Positions 8,736-16,714 of a DNA stretch of 36,855 nucleotides are shown piece by piece (the stretch's first letter is position 1; each line of letters opens with the position of its first letter). Source of the DNA: Actinobaculum sp. oral taxon 183 str. F0552 (GTDB taxonomy: Bacteria; Actinomycetota; Actinomycetes; Actinomycetales; Actinomycetaceae). Where the stretch lies: the NCBI RefSeq assembly GCF_000466165.1, contig NZ_KE951419.1:1-36855 (forward strand), written 5' to 3'. The translations under genes were made by a program, and so were the position numbers. The notes below the pieces were generated by a model that was not told the origin of the DNA, did not search any database, and saw only the letters and a program-made list of their open reading frames with translations.

Positions 8736-9299
8736 TCACGGCGTCGGGTACGGGGTGCCGGCTGCTTCCTTCTTCACCCACTGTTCCAGCTGGATCCGGG
8801 ACTCCTCGTCCACGTACGGCGCCATGCGCGTGGCCTGCTCCAGAACGAAGCGGCGCTGCTCGGGGGTGTCGAGCCAGTCGCCGGTGGCGCCGGTCAGGTT
8901 GTAGACGCGGCCGTAGTGGGTTAAGGATTCGTAGAGCAGGTCCAGGATGGCCCGGTAATGGTTGGCCACGTATACTTCCCGGATTTCCGGTGCTATGTTC
9001 AAGCCTTTGGCGAGCAGGCGCTCCCGTCCCTCGTAAACTCCCAGGTCGCCGTAAATCGCGTTGGTGTCGAGCTCGTCGCTGCCGCCGAGCGTGACCGTGG
9101 GAGCTTCCTCGCGGATCCCGGGGCGGTAGAACCAATGGAACACATCGTGCTGATCGCCCGTGGTGCCTTCCGGACACTGCACATTCAGGGCGTAGATGCC
9201 GGTGATGTAGAGCTGGGGCGTGGTCCGGGGGATCTCGACCTGGTATGACGGCATGATCAGCAACTCACCACCCGCGTGGAGATGCTCAGGATGCTGCAT
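8736..9299 (-). CDS. unrecognised 187-aa cytosolic protein
   Basis: The ATG at 9297-9299 has a strong ribosome site (AAGGAGG, 6 nt upstream). The 187-aa product has no signal peptide or membrane segment. Notable stretches are YITGIYALNVQCPEGTTGD near residues 31-49, HDVFHWFYRPG at 50-60, and a helical second half with a YxxILDLLYESL segment. I cannot assign a family. Its position between the MoxR operon and an ABC exporter, with an AT-richer upstream region, fits an accessory gene; nothing shows whether it belongs to the ABC unit. It is separated from the SWIM gene by 126 bp that include the SWIM promoter. Confidence 0.75.
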   Translation of the reverse strand: MQHPEHLHAGGELLIMPSYQVEIPRTTPQLYITGIYALNVQCPEGTTGDQHDVFHWFYRPGIREEAPTVTLGGSDELDTNAIYGDLGVYEGRERLLAKGLNIAPEIREVYVANHYRAILDLLYESLTHYGRVYNLTGATGDWLDTPEQRRFVLEQATRMAPYVDEESRIQLEQWVKKEAAGTPYPTP

Positions 9300-9689
9300 G
9301 AACGTCCTCCTTCTTGAGTGGTGATGTATATGCGTAACATACCATGAACGCCGGTGATGCTACAAGTATAAACCTCAAGGAGTCGATTGTCCGCGAATAT
9401 TGCCGCGGCGCCGACGCCCGGGAGGCTAAATACTTACGGTTGGGTAAGGTTGTGTGAGATGGCGTGTATTGTTTGTGTGGAATGGGAAGAGACGACAGGG
9501 CGGCGGGCTGGGGCCACGCGATCGGCTCATCGAATAGGGCTAACTTACCGCATGGGCCGGCCGCGATCGGCGCGTCGGCCTGGTGTCATCTCCCCGGTTC
9601 GATGGAACGGGGGACCGTTTCGATCCTCTCTCGGGCGACGCCGATGTCGTTTCCTCGGTTCGCGGAATCGGCCGGGCACAACGCTGCCT

Positions 9690-9759
9690 GCAATCCTCGC
9701 GGGGGGCGCGGTCCGTTCTCACTTCATTTGGGGGATACGCTTCCGCAATCCTCGCGGGG
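9690..9759. repeat. 15-bp direct repeat pair
   Basis: The same 15 bases (GCAATCCTCGCGGGG) occur at 9690-9704 and 9745-9759, immediately before the 32-bp tandem repeats and partly resembling them. Confidence 0.7.
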
Positions 9760-9771
9760 CGTCGTCTTCCC

Positions 9772-9835
9772 GATTCGCTCAATCGACCCCGGTGGGGTCG
9801 GAAGATTCGCCCAATCGACCCCGGTGGGGTCGGAA
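9772..9835. repeat. two tandem 32-bp repeats, each with a hairpin
   Basis: Units 9772-9803 and 9804-9835 are adjacent and differ at one base (T9779 versus C9811). Each contains a perfect 6-3-6 inverted repeat GACCCCGGTGGGGTC. They lie just downstream (minus strand) of the small membrane ORF that ends at 9859, so they may act as transcript 3'-end hairpins. There is no spacer between the units, so this is not a CRISPR array. Confidence 0.85.
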
Positions 9836-9858
9836 ACTGCCAAGCGCGCAACGGCGGC

Positions 9859-10116
9859 TCAGAGGACTTCGTCGTCTCGGATTGCGCGGCTTTGGATCGC
9901 AATCGAGTTGAATGAGACGGCGGCGCCCGCTGCTGTGATCGCCCACGTGAGCCACGGCATTCCGTTCAGCGACACGGCAACCGCGTTGCCGAATAGGGCT
10001 ATCGAGACCGGGGCGGTGATGATTGTTGAAATGATGGATTTGAGGCGTGCCCCAATAAAGCCGGAGATCAGTATGTCAGTGAGTTTAAGCGTCGGAGCGG
10101 TGGAAGGCGTGGTCAG
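9859..10116 (-). CDS. small membrane protein at end of ABC operon (non-standard start)
   Basis: An 85-codon open frame follows the ABC permease. It has one or two hydrophobic segments (SIISTIITAPVSIALFGNAVAV and PWLTWAITAAGAAVSF) and a charged C-terminus. The only start that fits is a CTG at 10114-10116 overlapping the permease stop (CTGA), behind a GGAAGAGG ribosome-site-like run; no ATG, GTG or TTG is available before the first hydrophobic segment. It may be a third exporter component or the remnant of a longer gene. I am only moderately sure it is expressed. Confidence 0.45.
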   Translation of the reverse strand: MTTPSTAPTLKLTDILISGFIGARLKSIISTIITAPVSIALFGNAVAVSLNGMPWLTWAITAAGAAVSFNSIAIQSRAIRDDEVL

Positions 10117-10895
10117 TTCCTCTTCCGGAGCGCGAGATAGGCGGTGGTGTAGGCGAGAACGGTCCAGGCGGCGATGACGAGGCGATTCGTCAGTTGCGCG
10201 TCTCCGGCGCGGAAGGCGGCTTCCCGGACGAGGTCTCCGATCGGCGCGAACGGAAGGAATTGGTGCAGTGTGCTCGCCCACTCCGGAAGGCGCTCGGCTG
10301 GGAACGTAATCGGGGAGAACAGCAAGCCGCCGATCATGATGACCTGCGTCACCAGGGATGTGGCGGTGAGAGGCAGCCAGAAAGCGACGGCGTAGCCGAT
10401 GCTGACGGTCGCGAACTGGACGCCGAGCACTACGGCGACGGTGACCGCGTCGACATGGATGTCGAGCCCGAATCGGAAGGCCGCGGCGAGCATGCCGACG
10501 GCGATGCCCGGCAGGGCGGCGAGGTTCCAGACGATCGCGTCTGCGAGGAGAATCGCCGAGCGGGCAACCGGGAGCGTTCGCTGGTAGTCGAGCAGGCCTT
10601 CCTGCTTCGAGGTGCCCGTGATCTGCGGGGCGAGGACGCAGCCGACCGCGATGATCCCTAGCGTCCAAGCACCGGAGGATAGATATCGTGCTGTCTCGGC
10701 GTCGACGTCGGGGATGAGGAGGGCGAGACCGTACACGATCGCCACCGCGAACAGCGCCTGGATTGCGGTGAAAGCCGGGAGGAGATACTTGTGGCGCAGT
10801 ACGCTCCAACGCACGAGACCGGCCCAGCTGCGCAGCCACGCGAATCTGCGAGGTAAGCTGACAGGGCGAGGATGCGGAGCGTCAACGTTCGTCAT
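10113..10895 (-). CDS. ABC-2 type transporter permease
   Basis: 260 aa starting at the ATG 10893-10895 (AAGGGA ribosome site), overlapping the ATPase gene by 14 bp. Six hydrophobic segments are visible, beginning with LLPAFTAIQALFAVAIVYGL and ending with IAAWTVLAYTTAYLAL. This matches the usual six-helix ABC-2 permease of drug, antibiotic or lipid exporters. The longer in-frame open sequence upstream is a shadow of the ATPase. With the ATPase and divergent TetR gene it forms a typical self-regulated efflux unit; the substrate cannot be deduced. Confidence 0.88.
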   Translation of the reverse strand: MTNVDAPHPRPVSLPRRFAWLRSWAGLVRWSVLRHKYLLPAFTAIQALFAVAIVYGLALLIPDVDAETARYLSSGAWTLGIIAVGCVLAPQITGTSKQEGLLDYQRTLPVARSAILLADAIVWNLAALPGIAVGMLAAAFRFGLDIHVDAVTVAVVLGVQFATVSIGYAVAFWLPLTATSLVTQVIMIGGLLFSPITFPAERLPEWASTLHQFLPFAPIGDLVREAAFRAGDAQLTNRLVIAAWTVLAYTTAYLALRKRN

Positions 10896-11823
10896 CGGTG
10901 ATCCCTTCGTACAACGACTCCAAGGAGGCCGGCGCGAGCGTGTAGCCGTCGACTTCCCCGGCATCGACCCGTTCGAGCACCCATGCCACAGCGTCAAGGA
11001 TGTGGGTCGGTTCGAGGTCGAGTAGCAAGCGCCCGTCCTGATCGATCGGATGGACGCGAGCGGCGGGCGGAGTCGTCGTGATCTCGGCACCGGAGCGGAC
11101 GGAGACGCTGAGGGTCGTCGTCCGCGCCTGCTGGGACAACTGGCGCGGGGTGCTGTCGATCAGCACGTTGCCGTTCTGCAGCACATAGCGGTCGGCGGTG
11201 CGTTGGATTTCAAGCAGGTTATGCGTGACGACGACAACGATGTGCCCCTCATCCGCGAGCCGGCGGAGGTGCCGCCAGATCAACGGACGTCGCACCGGGT
11301 CGACGTCGTTGGTCGGCTCGTCGATGAGCAGCACTGGCGGGGGTGCGATCACGGCCATCGCGTAGGAGGTCAGGCGGCGCAGCCCGCCGGAGAGCTTCTC
11401 GCCGCCGGTGCCCTGCCACTGGGCGATGTCGAGCTGATCGATCAGGGTGCTCGCCTCGCGGCGCGCGTTCGCACCGGAGAGCCCGCGTAGTCTGTCGATC
11501 GACGCGATCGCTTGCAGTGGCGTGACGCCTGTGAGTGGAGCATACATCTGCGGCATCATCGAGGCCACCCGTCGAGCCAGATCCGGTTTCGCCACAAGCG
11601 ACGCCGTACCGTAGCGGATATCGCCCGAGGAAGGCTTCGTCGTGCCGATGATCTGATTGAGCAGCGTGGTCTTGCCCGCTCCGTTGTGCCCGATGAGCGC
11701 GATCAACTCGCCTGCTCGGAAGGTGAGGCTGATGGCTCGATTCGCCGCGGCGGCTCCTCGTCTATAGGTCTTCGTGACATCTTCCAGCGAGAGCGGCTCA
11801 GTAGACGGTATCGCACTCACCAT
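10882..11823 (-). CDS. ABC transporter ATP-binding protein
   Basis: 313 aa, with ABC motifs in order: Walker A GHNGAGKTT (about residues 48-56), a Q-loop region around MMPQMYAP, signature LSGGLRR, Walker B VLLIDEPT with the D-loop NDVDP, and an H-loop VVTHN. It is the single-domain ATPase of an ABC-2 exporter with a ~90-residue C-terminal extension. There is no Shine-Dalgarno sequence: a promoter TTGACC-16-TAGTAT ends 7 nt before the ATG, so the transcript probably starts at the ATG (leaderless). A palindrome covers the -10 box and is the likely target of the divergent TetR protein. Confidence 0.93.
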   Translation of the reverse strand: MVSAIPSTEPLSLEDVTKTYRRGAAAANRAISLTFRAGELIALIGHNGAGKTTLLNQIIGTTKPSSGDIRYGTASLVAKPDLARRVASMMPQMYAPLTGVTPLQAIASIDRLRGLSGANARREASTLIDQLDIAQWQGTGGEKLSGGLRRLTSYAMAVIAPPPVLLIDEPTNDVDPVRRPLIWRHLRRLADEGHIVVVVTHNLLEIQRTADRYVLQNGNVLIDSTPRQLSQQARTTTLSVSVRSGAEITTTPPAARVHPIDQDGRLLLDLEPTHILDAVAWVLERVDAGEVDGYTLAPASLESLYEGITDDER

Positions 11824-11829
11824 ATCCGA

Positions 11830-11857
11830 ATACTAGCAGTATCTAAAAATGGGTCAA
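11830..11857 (-). promoter_or_regulatory. ABC promoter with overlapping palindromic operator
   Basis: Minus-strand -35 TTGACC (11852-11857) and -10 TAGTAT (11830-11835) are spaced by 16 bp. A perfect 13-bp palindrome ATACT-AGC-AGTAT occupies 11830-11842, so a bound repressor would block the -10. It lies in the 33-bp gap between the ABC ATPase gene and the divergent tetR, which fits autoregulation by the TetR protein. Confidence 0.6.
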
Positions 11858-12536
11858 TGGCTCGGATCGCGCCCGAAGGGGACTCTGCTTTACACATGAA
11901 GTCCATGATACGGATGATCCGCAATCAGCAACAGCGGCACAACAGACTGCGGTTGCTGGCGGCAGCTGAACGCATTTTCGCCGCCCGTGGTATTGCGGGC
12001 GCTTCCCTCGACGATGTGGCACTGGAGGCCGGTCTGACCAAAGGCGCAGTTTATTCGAACTTTCGCAACAAGAGCGAGTTGATCCTGGAGGTTATCCGCT
12101 ACCGCCAGACGCTCTCGCAGGAAGCTCGGGATTTCCATGCGATCCTCGACCGCGTCGCCAACGACGACGAGCGCCTCGAGGCCTGGTGCGACATGTGATC
12201 TCCACGTCCAAGAGCGGCGACCGCGCCGACTATGCCCGGTTGGTGCTCGACTTCATCCCCTATGCCCTGCGGGACGAGCAACTGACGGCGCGGTTCCTCG
12301 AGTTCATCTCACCTCCGGACGGCATCTCGGCGAGTGCATCTCCGATTCCAACAGGCAGCGAATTCGCGCGCATTCCAGCGGAGGATCAATTCCGTATCCT
12401 GATGGCACTCGACCTGGGACTGTCCGCGCTGGCGCTGTTCGACCTGGACAACGTTAAACCGGAGTTGTACAAGACGGCCGTGATGTCGCTCGCACACACG
12501 CTCTACGACGCCAACAAGCAAACGGAATGCACCTAA
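11857..12536 (+). pseudogene. TetR family regulator, split by a single-base frameshift
   Basis: The first part, from ATG 11857 (alternatives 11896 or 11905), encodes a TetR helix-turn-helix: AAERIFAARGIAGASLDDVALEAGLTKGAVYSNFRNKSEL is typical. It stops at 12196-12198. The second part continues the ligand-binding domain in the next frame (VISTSKSGDRADYARLVLDF to 12536). Adding one G after the TGG codon at 12184-12186 would give an uninterrupted protein of about 226 aa reading EAW-V-RHVISTSKSG, so a base is missing from a G run. This is either a genuine loss-of-function mutation or a sequencing error. The N-terminal fragment alone could still bind DNA but could not dimerise normally. It is divergent to the ABC exporter. 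Confidence 0.85.
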
Positions 12537-12619
12537 CAATAATTTAATTGCATAAATAAAATTTAATGTTATTGAAATTAATTCTATCAGTTTGACGACA
12601 AAAGACAGTATTAATCATC

Positions 12620-12667
12620 GATTCGCCACTCGTAACATCGTAGATGCTCACGGGTGAGCGGCGAATC
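12620..12667. repeat. 48-bp inverted-repeat element
   Basis: The perfect 8-bp arms 12620-12627 and 12660-12667 enclose a second 6-bp pairing (ACTCGT with ACGGGT, one G-U) offset by a 4-nt bulge. The element could fold in either transcript direction: read-through from tetR, or past the tRNA terminator. Function unknown. Confidence 0.55.
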
Positions 12668-12789
12668 CCTCCCTCTTCAACGTGAACGTCTCAGGCGCAC
12701 CCACGGAATCAGGGCTGTTCGTCGTCGACTTCCTGACTTCCATGTGCCCCGCCAGCTTGCCGGATCCGCGCAACCTTCGGAGGCAGGCA

Positions 12790-12824
12790 AAACCCGCGCC
12801 ACGGAGGCACCGTGGCGCGGGTTT
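12790..12824 (-). terminator. intrinsic terminator of tRNA-Pro
   Basis: A perfect 15-bp stem (12790-12804 with 12810-12824), a 5-nt loop and a TTTT run at the end of the minus-strand stem lie 15 nt after the tRNA 3' end. This is a textbook Rho-independent terminator. Confidence 0.85.
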
Positions 12825-12838
12825 GAGGGTTGGCCCAA

Positions 12839-12915
<77 letters not shown>

Positions 12916-13087
12916 TTGCGGCTGAGCGACTCGACCATGATAGCCGAGGTCCGGCCTTTGTGCACAACTCGGCCGGCGTGACGTCGTGCGCGCGGCTGGA
13001 CCTGATAAGACGTTCATGCCGCCGAGGGCGTGGCGTCGTGTGCGCGGCCGGAAGCCGCACCAGGCCGGACTTCGGTGCCGCGGCTGG

Positions 13088-14143
13088 TCAGATGACCACG
13101 AGATCCAGCAGGACCGCCTCGGGGCGGCAGGCCACCCGGACGGGGGCGAGGGGGGAGGTCCCCAGACCTGCCGAGATGTTCACCCAGGCTCGCCTGCCGC
13201 GGTCGGGAAGGGTCGGAGCGAAGCCGTCGTAGCGGATCACCTCGCTGGGCCCCGGCCACTCGAAGAGGCCTGCGGCGAGCTCGACGGGCATGTCGCAGTT
13301 CGTAACGAGCGCCCCCTTGCCCGGCAGGCACACCTGCCCGCCGTGGGTGTGGCCGGCGAAGACGATCGAGCAGCCGTCGTCCACCATGGCGTCGAGGACC
13401 CGCGCGTAGGGCGCGTGGGCCACGCCGATCCGAACGTCGGTGGCCTTGCGCGCGGCGCCCGTCTCGTCTGCGCAGTCGCCCCGTCCCTCGGGAAACCTGT
13501 CGTATCCGAGATGGGGGTCGTCCACGCCCACGAAATCGAGGTTCCATCCGTCGATGCGCAGGCTGCCTCGGGCGTTCGACAGATTCAGCCAGCCGGCCTG
13601 CTCGAAGGCAGCCGCCATTTCGCGCCAGGGGAGCTGGGGGCGCTCCTCGAGCTCGCCGGCTCGCGGAGCCGTGTCGCGGGCGAAGTAGCGGAAGGGGTTC
13701 TTGAGCTTCGGGTAGTAGTAGTCATTCGAGCCGAACACGAAGACGCCCGGCGTGCGCGCCAGCGGGGAGAGCGCGGAGAGCAGGGGGGCGAGCGCCTCCG
13801 GCTGGGCGATCATGTCGCCCGTGCAGACCACCAAGTCGGGATCGTGGTCCGCCAGGTTCGCGATCCAGTCGATTTTGCGGTGCTGGCGAGCCGTCAGATG
13901 GAGGTCGGAGAGATGCAGGACCCTCATCGAGGGGCCGATCTGCCGCCCGGGTCGGTATCCGCGAGGATCGTCGCACCTCCTCTCCGGCTGGCCTCCCTCC
14001 TGGTCCGTTCCCCCGATGAGGATGGCCCGGCGGCGCAGGGCGAAGAGCCTGGTCTCGGTCACGCCCCAGGCGGCAGCGGCGACGCCGGCCCCGATGCCGG
14101 TCGCCAGGCCGGCGCGTCCGGCTCTGGCAAGGATGCCGGCCAC
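13088..14143 (-). CDS. membrane-associated metallophosphoesterase (Rv3683-like)
   Basis: 351 aa from the GTG at 14141-14143, only 3 nt after the PBP stop codon, so co-transcribed. Calcineurin-like phosphoesterase motifs in order: HLSDLHL (77-83), CTGDM (107-111), GSND (138-141, the variant of GNH[DE] seen in actinobacterial homologues), a histidine in VAHAPYARV, and AGHTHGGQ near residue 260. An Ala/Gly-rich hydrophobic segment at 12-28 is probably a membrane anchor. The family hydrolyses phosphomono- or diesters with two metal ions; the substrate here is unknown. The link to a class A PBP is conserved in mycobacteria (Rv3682-Rv3683), suggesting an envelope role. Confidence 0.9.
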   Translation of the reverse strand: MAGILARAGRAGLATGIGAGVAAAAWGVTETRLFALRRRAILIGGTDQEGGQPERRCDDPRGYRPGRQIGPSMRVLHLSDLHLTARQHRKIDWIANLADHDPDLVVCTGDMIAQPEALAPLLSALSPLARTPGVFVFGSNDYYYPKLKNPFRYFARDTAPRAGELEERPQLPWREMAAAFEQAGWLNLSNARGSLRIDGWNLDFVGVDDPHLGYDRFPEGRGDCADETGAARKATDVRIGVAHAPYARVLDAMVDDGCSIVFAGHTHGGQVCLPGKGALVTNCDMPVELAAGLFEWPGPSEVIRYDGFAPTLPDRGRRAWVNISAGLGTSPLAPVRVACRPEAVLLDLVVI

Positions 14144-14146
14144 GGG

Positions 14147-16555
14147 CTAGCCCTGCCCGTCGGAGTCGTGCTCGCGAGGGTCGCGGGACTGGTCGTTCCC
14201 GTCGCGGTCGCCGGAATCGTCGGACGTGTCCGAACGGTCGCCGTCCCGGTCGCCCGTGGACCCGGAGCTGTCGCCCGTGGACCCGGAGTTGTCACCCCCG
14301 CCCTGGCTCGGGCTCGGCTCCGCCGTGGAGGGCTGCTGCGTAGGCTCCGCCGTCGACGTCTTCGACGCGGTGTCGGACGAGGCCGTGTCAGACGACGCCT
14401 TCCCCGTCGACGTGTCGGAACCGGGCGTCGCCGATGTGAAGGCGACCGCAGGCTGCCCGGACAGGGCGGTGGTCATGTACTGCGAGAAGATCGTCGCCGG
14501 GAAGAGACCGCCGTAGACCTCGTGGTAGAACCTGCCGTTGATCACCGAGTTCATCATCGACCGATGCCCCTTCTGGTGGCCCTGCCAGATGGAGGTCGCC
14601 AGCTGCGGCGTGTACCCGATGAACCATGCGTTCGTGTCGTCGTTGGCCGTTCCCGTCTTGCCCGCGGCCTCGCGCCCGCTCAGCTGCGCCTTCTCACCGG
14701 TGGCGCCCTGGGATATGACGTTCTTGAGGACCTCGGTCGTCTGGTGGGCGACGCTCTTGTCCAACACCTGCCGGCAGTCCGGTTTCTTGGTGATGATGGT
14801 CTTGCCGTCGGCGTCCTTGACCTCGGTGTAGGACGTGGGGGCGCAGTACTGGCCGCCGGCCGCCAGGGTCGAGGTCGCCACCGCCATCGACAGGGGGGTC
14901 ACGTTGTTGGCCCCCAAGATCATCGACGGGGCGTACGACCACTCCTTCGAGTCGCCGCGCCTGACGCCCATGTCCTTGGCCGTCTGGGCGATGTCGCACA
15001 GATCCAGCCTGTTGGCCATGCGGACGAAGGAGCCGTTGACGGACATCTTCGTGGAGTCGAGGACCGTCATGGGGCCGCCGCCCACGCCTTCCAGGTTGCC
15101 GAATCTGTAGTTGTCCCGGGACTTCGGGCTGCAGCTGATCTTCCAGGAGGAACGTGGGAGGGTCCCCTGGTTGGAGTCGACGACATCGCCGGGGGAGTAC
15201 CCGGATTTCAACCACTGGATGAGGGTGAACACTTTGAAGGTCGAACCCGACTGGAAGCCGACGCCGCCTCGCATGTCCTGGCTGGAGTTCAAGTTGATCT
15301 TCGTGGCCGAGCGGTCGTTGGCGGACTGATTGCCGTAGTTCGTGTTCTGCGCCATGGCCACGATGTGGCCGGTGCCGGGCTCGACGCTCGACAGCGACGT
15401 CTGGATGCCGGAGCGGTCGTTGACGGGGATGTTGGAGACGAGCGTGTTGTAGGCCGCCTTCTGCTTGTTGAGGTCGAGGGTGGTCTGGATCGTCAGCCCG
15501 CCGCGATAGAGCTTGTTGACCCGGTCGTCGCGGGTCTTGCCCCAGCTGCTGTCCTTGAGGAGATCGTTGACCACGTACTCGCAGAAGTACGCCGCCGTCC
15601 CGGCCTCGGCGCATCCGTTGAGGTCCTCGGAGACCTTGAGCATCTGCTGGATGGGCACCGCCACCGCGGCGTTGAGCTCGTCCTTGGAGATGTACCCGTT
15701 GCGGTACATCTCGCCGAGGACGGTGTCGCGGCGGATCTTGGCGGCGTCGGGGTGCTTGATCGGATCCCACCGCGCCGGGGACTGCGTGATCCCGGCCAGC
15801 ATCGCCGCTTCGGGGATCGTCAGATCCTTGGCGGACTTGGAGAAGTAGTGCTTCGCCGCGGACTCGACGCCGTAGTGCGCAGTGCCGAACTGGGCGAGGT
15901 TGAGGTAGCCCGTGAGGATCTGCTCTTTCGACATCTTCTTCTCGATCGCCACGGCGAGGCGGGCTTCGTTGAGCTTGCGGCCGATCGTCCGCTCCGTGGC
16001 TTGGGCGATGAGCTCCTGGTTGCCCGAGGCCCGCCCGCGCTCGATGATCGCGTTCTTCACGTACTGCTGCGTGATCGAGGATCCGCCCGCGGTGGCGCCG
16101 CCGGCCAGATTGTTCACGAAGGCCCCGGCCAGCCCCTGGACGTCGATGCCGTGGTGCTTGTAGAACCGGCGGTCCTCGATGGCCACGGCGGCGTTCTTCA
16201 TATGCTGCGAGATCTGGTTCGACGAAACCACGACTCGGTTCTCCGCGTAGAAACGGGCGATCTGGGTGCCGTCCGCGGCCAGGAGCACCGACTGCTCGGA
16301 GGGCTCGGTGAACCCGAGGTTGCTGGGCGTCTCCTCGAATATCGACGTCACGGCGTTGACGCTGGTTCCCGCCGTGGCGGCGAAGGGCATGGCGATTCCG
16401 GCCAGCAGAACCCCGCCCAGGCAGCACACGCCGAGGAGCGCACTCACGAGGATGGCGATCTGACGCAAAGTCGCGGTCTCTTCGGGCGCGGCGTCCTGCT
16501 CCCCGGAAGAGGCTTCCTTCGTGGGAGTTGCGTCCTTTCGGCTTGAACTAGGCAT
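14147..16555 (-). CDS. class A penicillin-binding protein (PonA2-like)
   Basis: Bifunctional peptidoglycan synthase, 802 aa from ATG 16553-16555 (a TTG at 16574-16576 is possible but less likely). A ~30-residue cytoplasmic tail and one membrane helix (about 31-55) precede the glycosyltransferase-51 domain with EDRRFYKHHG (127-136, catalytic Glu) and GGSSITQQYVKN. The transpeptidase domain shows SxxK (STFK), SxN (SVN) and KTGT (AAGKTGTANDD). The last ~100 residues are a Ser/Thr/Asp/Gly-rich tail with tandem SD/TS repeats and no PASTA domain, unlike mycobacterial PonA2. It polymerises and cross-links peptidoglycan outside the membrane. It is divergent to whiB and followed by the metallophosphoesterase, as in the ponA2-whiB4 region of M. 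tuberculosis. Confidence 0.95.
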   Translation of the reverse strand: MPSSSRKDATPTKEASSGEQDAAPEETATLRQIAILVSALLGVCCLGGVLLAGIAMPFAATAGTSVNAVTSIFEETPSNLGFTEPSEQSVLLAADGTQIARFYAENRVVVSSNQISQHMKNAAVAIEDRRFYKHHGIDVQGLAGAFVNNLAGGATAGGSSITQQYVKNAIIERGRASGNQELIAQATERTIGRKLNEARLAVAIEKKMSKEQILTGYLNLAQFGTAHYGVESAAKHYFSKSAKDLTIPEAAMLAGITQSPARWDPIKHPDAAKIRRDTVLGEMYRNGYISKDELNAAVAVPIQQMLKVSEDLNGCAEAGTAAYFCEYVVNDLLKDSSWGKTRDDRVNKLYRGGLTIQTTLDLNKQKAAYNTLVSNIPVNDRSGIQTSLSSVEPGTGHIVAMAQNTNYGNQSANDRSATKINLNSSQDMRGGVGFQSGSTFKVFTLIQWLKSGYSPGDVVDSNQGTLPRSSWKISCSPKSRDNYRFGNLEGVGGGPMTVLDSTKMSVNGSFVRMANRLDLCDIAQTAKDMGVRRGDSKEWSYAPSMILGANNVTPLSMAVATSTLAAGGQYCAPTSYTEVKDADGKTIITKKPDCRQVLDKSVAHQTTEVLKNVISQGATGEKAQLSGREAAGKTGTANDDTNAWFIGYTPQLATSIWQGHQKGHRSMMNSVINGRFYHEVYGGLFPATIFSQYMTTALSGQPAVAFTSATPGSDTSTGKASSDTASSDTASKTSTAEPTQQPSTAEPSPSQGGGDNSGSTGDSSGSTGDRDGDRSDTSDDSGDRDGNDQSRDPREHDSDGQG

Positions 16556-16714
16556 GCCCACAGGATACGTGGTCAACCTGGGGATGTCTTTTGTTCTCCA
16601 ATCCAGTGATACGAGCCACTCCTACCCTTGCCTGGCCTAACCAAATATGATATCCAGGATATGTCGAAGATTACATCAGGTGAACAACGGGGTTGTGATG
16701 GGAGGAGTTCTACG

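Larger units (their letters stand above)
9300..9858. other. non-coding stretch, AT-richer promoter end plus repeat cluster
   Basis: I see no convincing gene: open frames here lack ribosome sites and family-like sequence. The right-hand part (about 9590-9835) is a patchwork of short GC-rich repeats. The left end, next to the 187-aa gene, is AT-richer and presumably holds its promoter (a weak TTGTAG-18-TATGTT pair reading leftward). It could be the remains of a deleted gene. Confidence 0.5.
12537..12838. other. non-coding stretch: AT-rich segment, folded element, tRNA terminator
   Basis: Bases 12537-12615 are about three quarters A+T, in sharp contrast to the GC-rich surroundings. Next is an inverted repeat GATTCGCC/GGCGAATC (12620-12627 and 12660-12667) with further inner pairing. 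The tRNA terminator hairpin then begins at 12790. I see no protein gene. Confidence 0.6.

Noticed and set aside
9590-9835. Possible CRISPR array
   Set aside because: The repeat units are adjacent with no spacers, only two are near-identical, and no cas gene is present.
12986-16546. A 1186-codon plus-strand open frame across the PBP and phosphoesterase genes
   Set aside because: It is antisense to two genes with complete catalytic motifs, is rich in Arg/Gly/Val/His as GC-rich shadow frames are, and matches no family.
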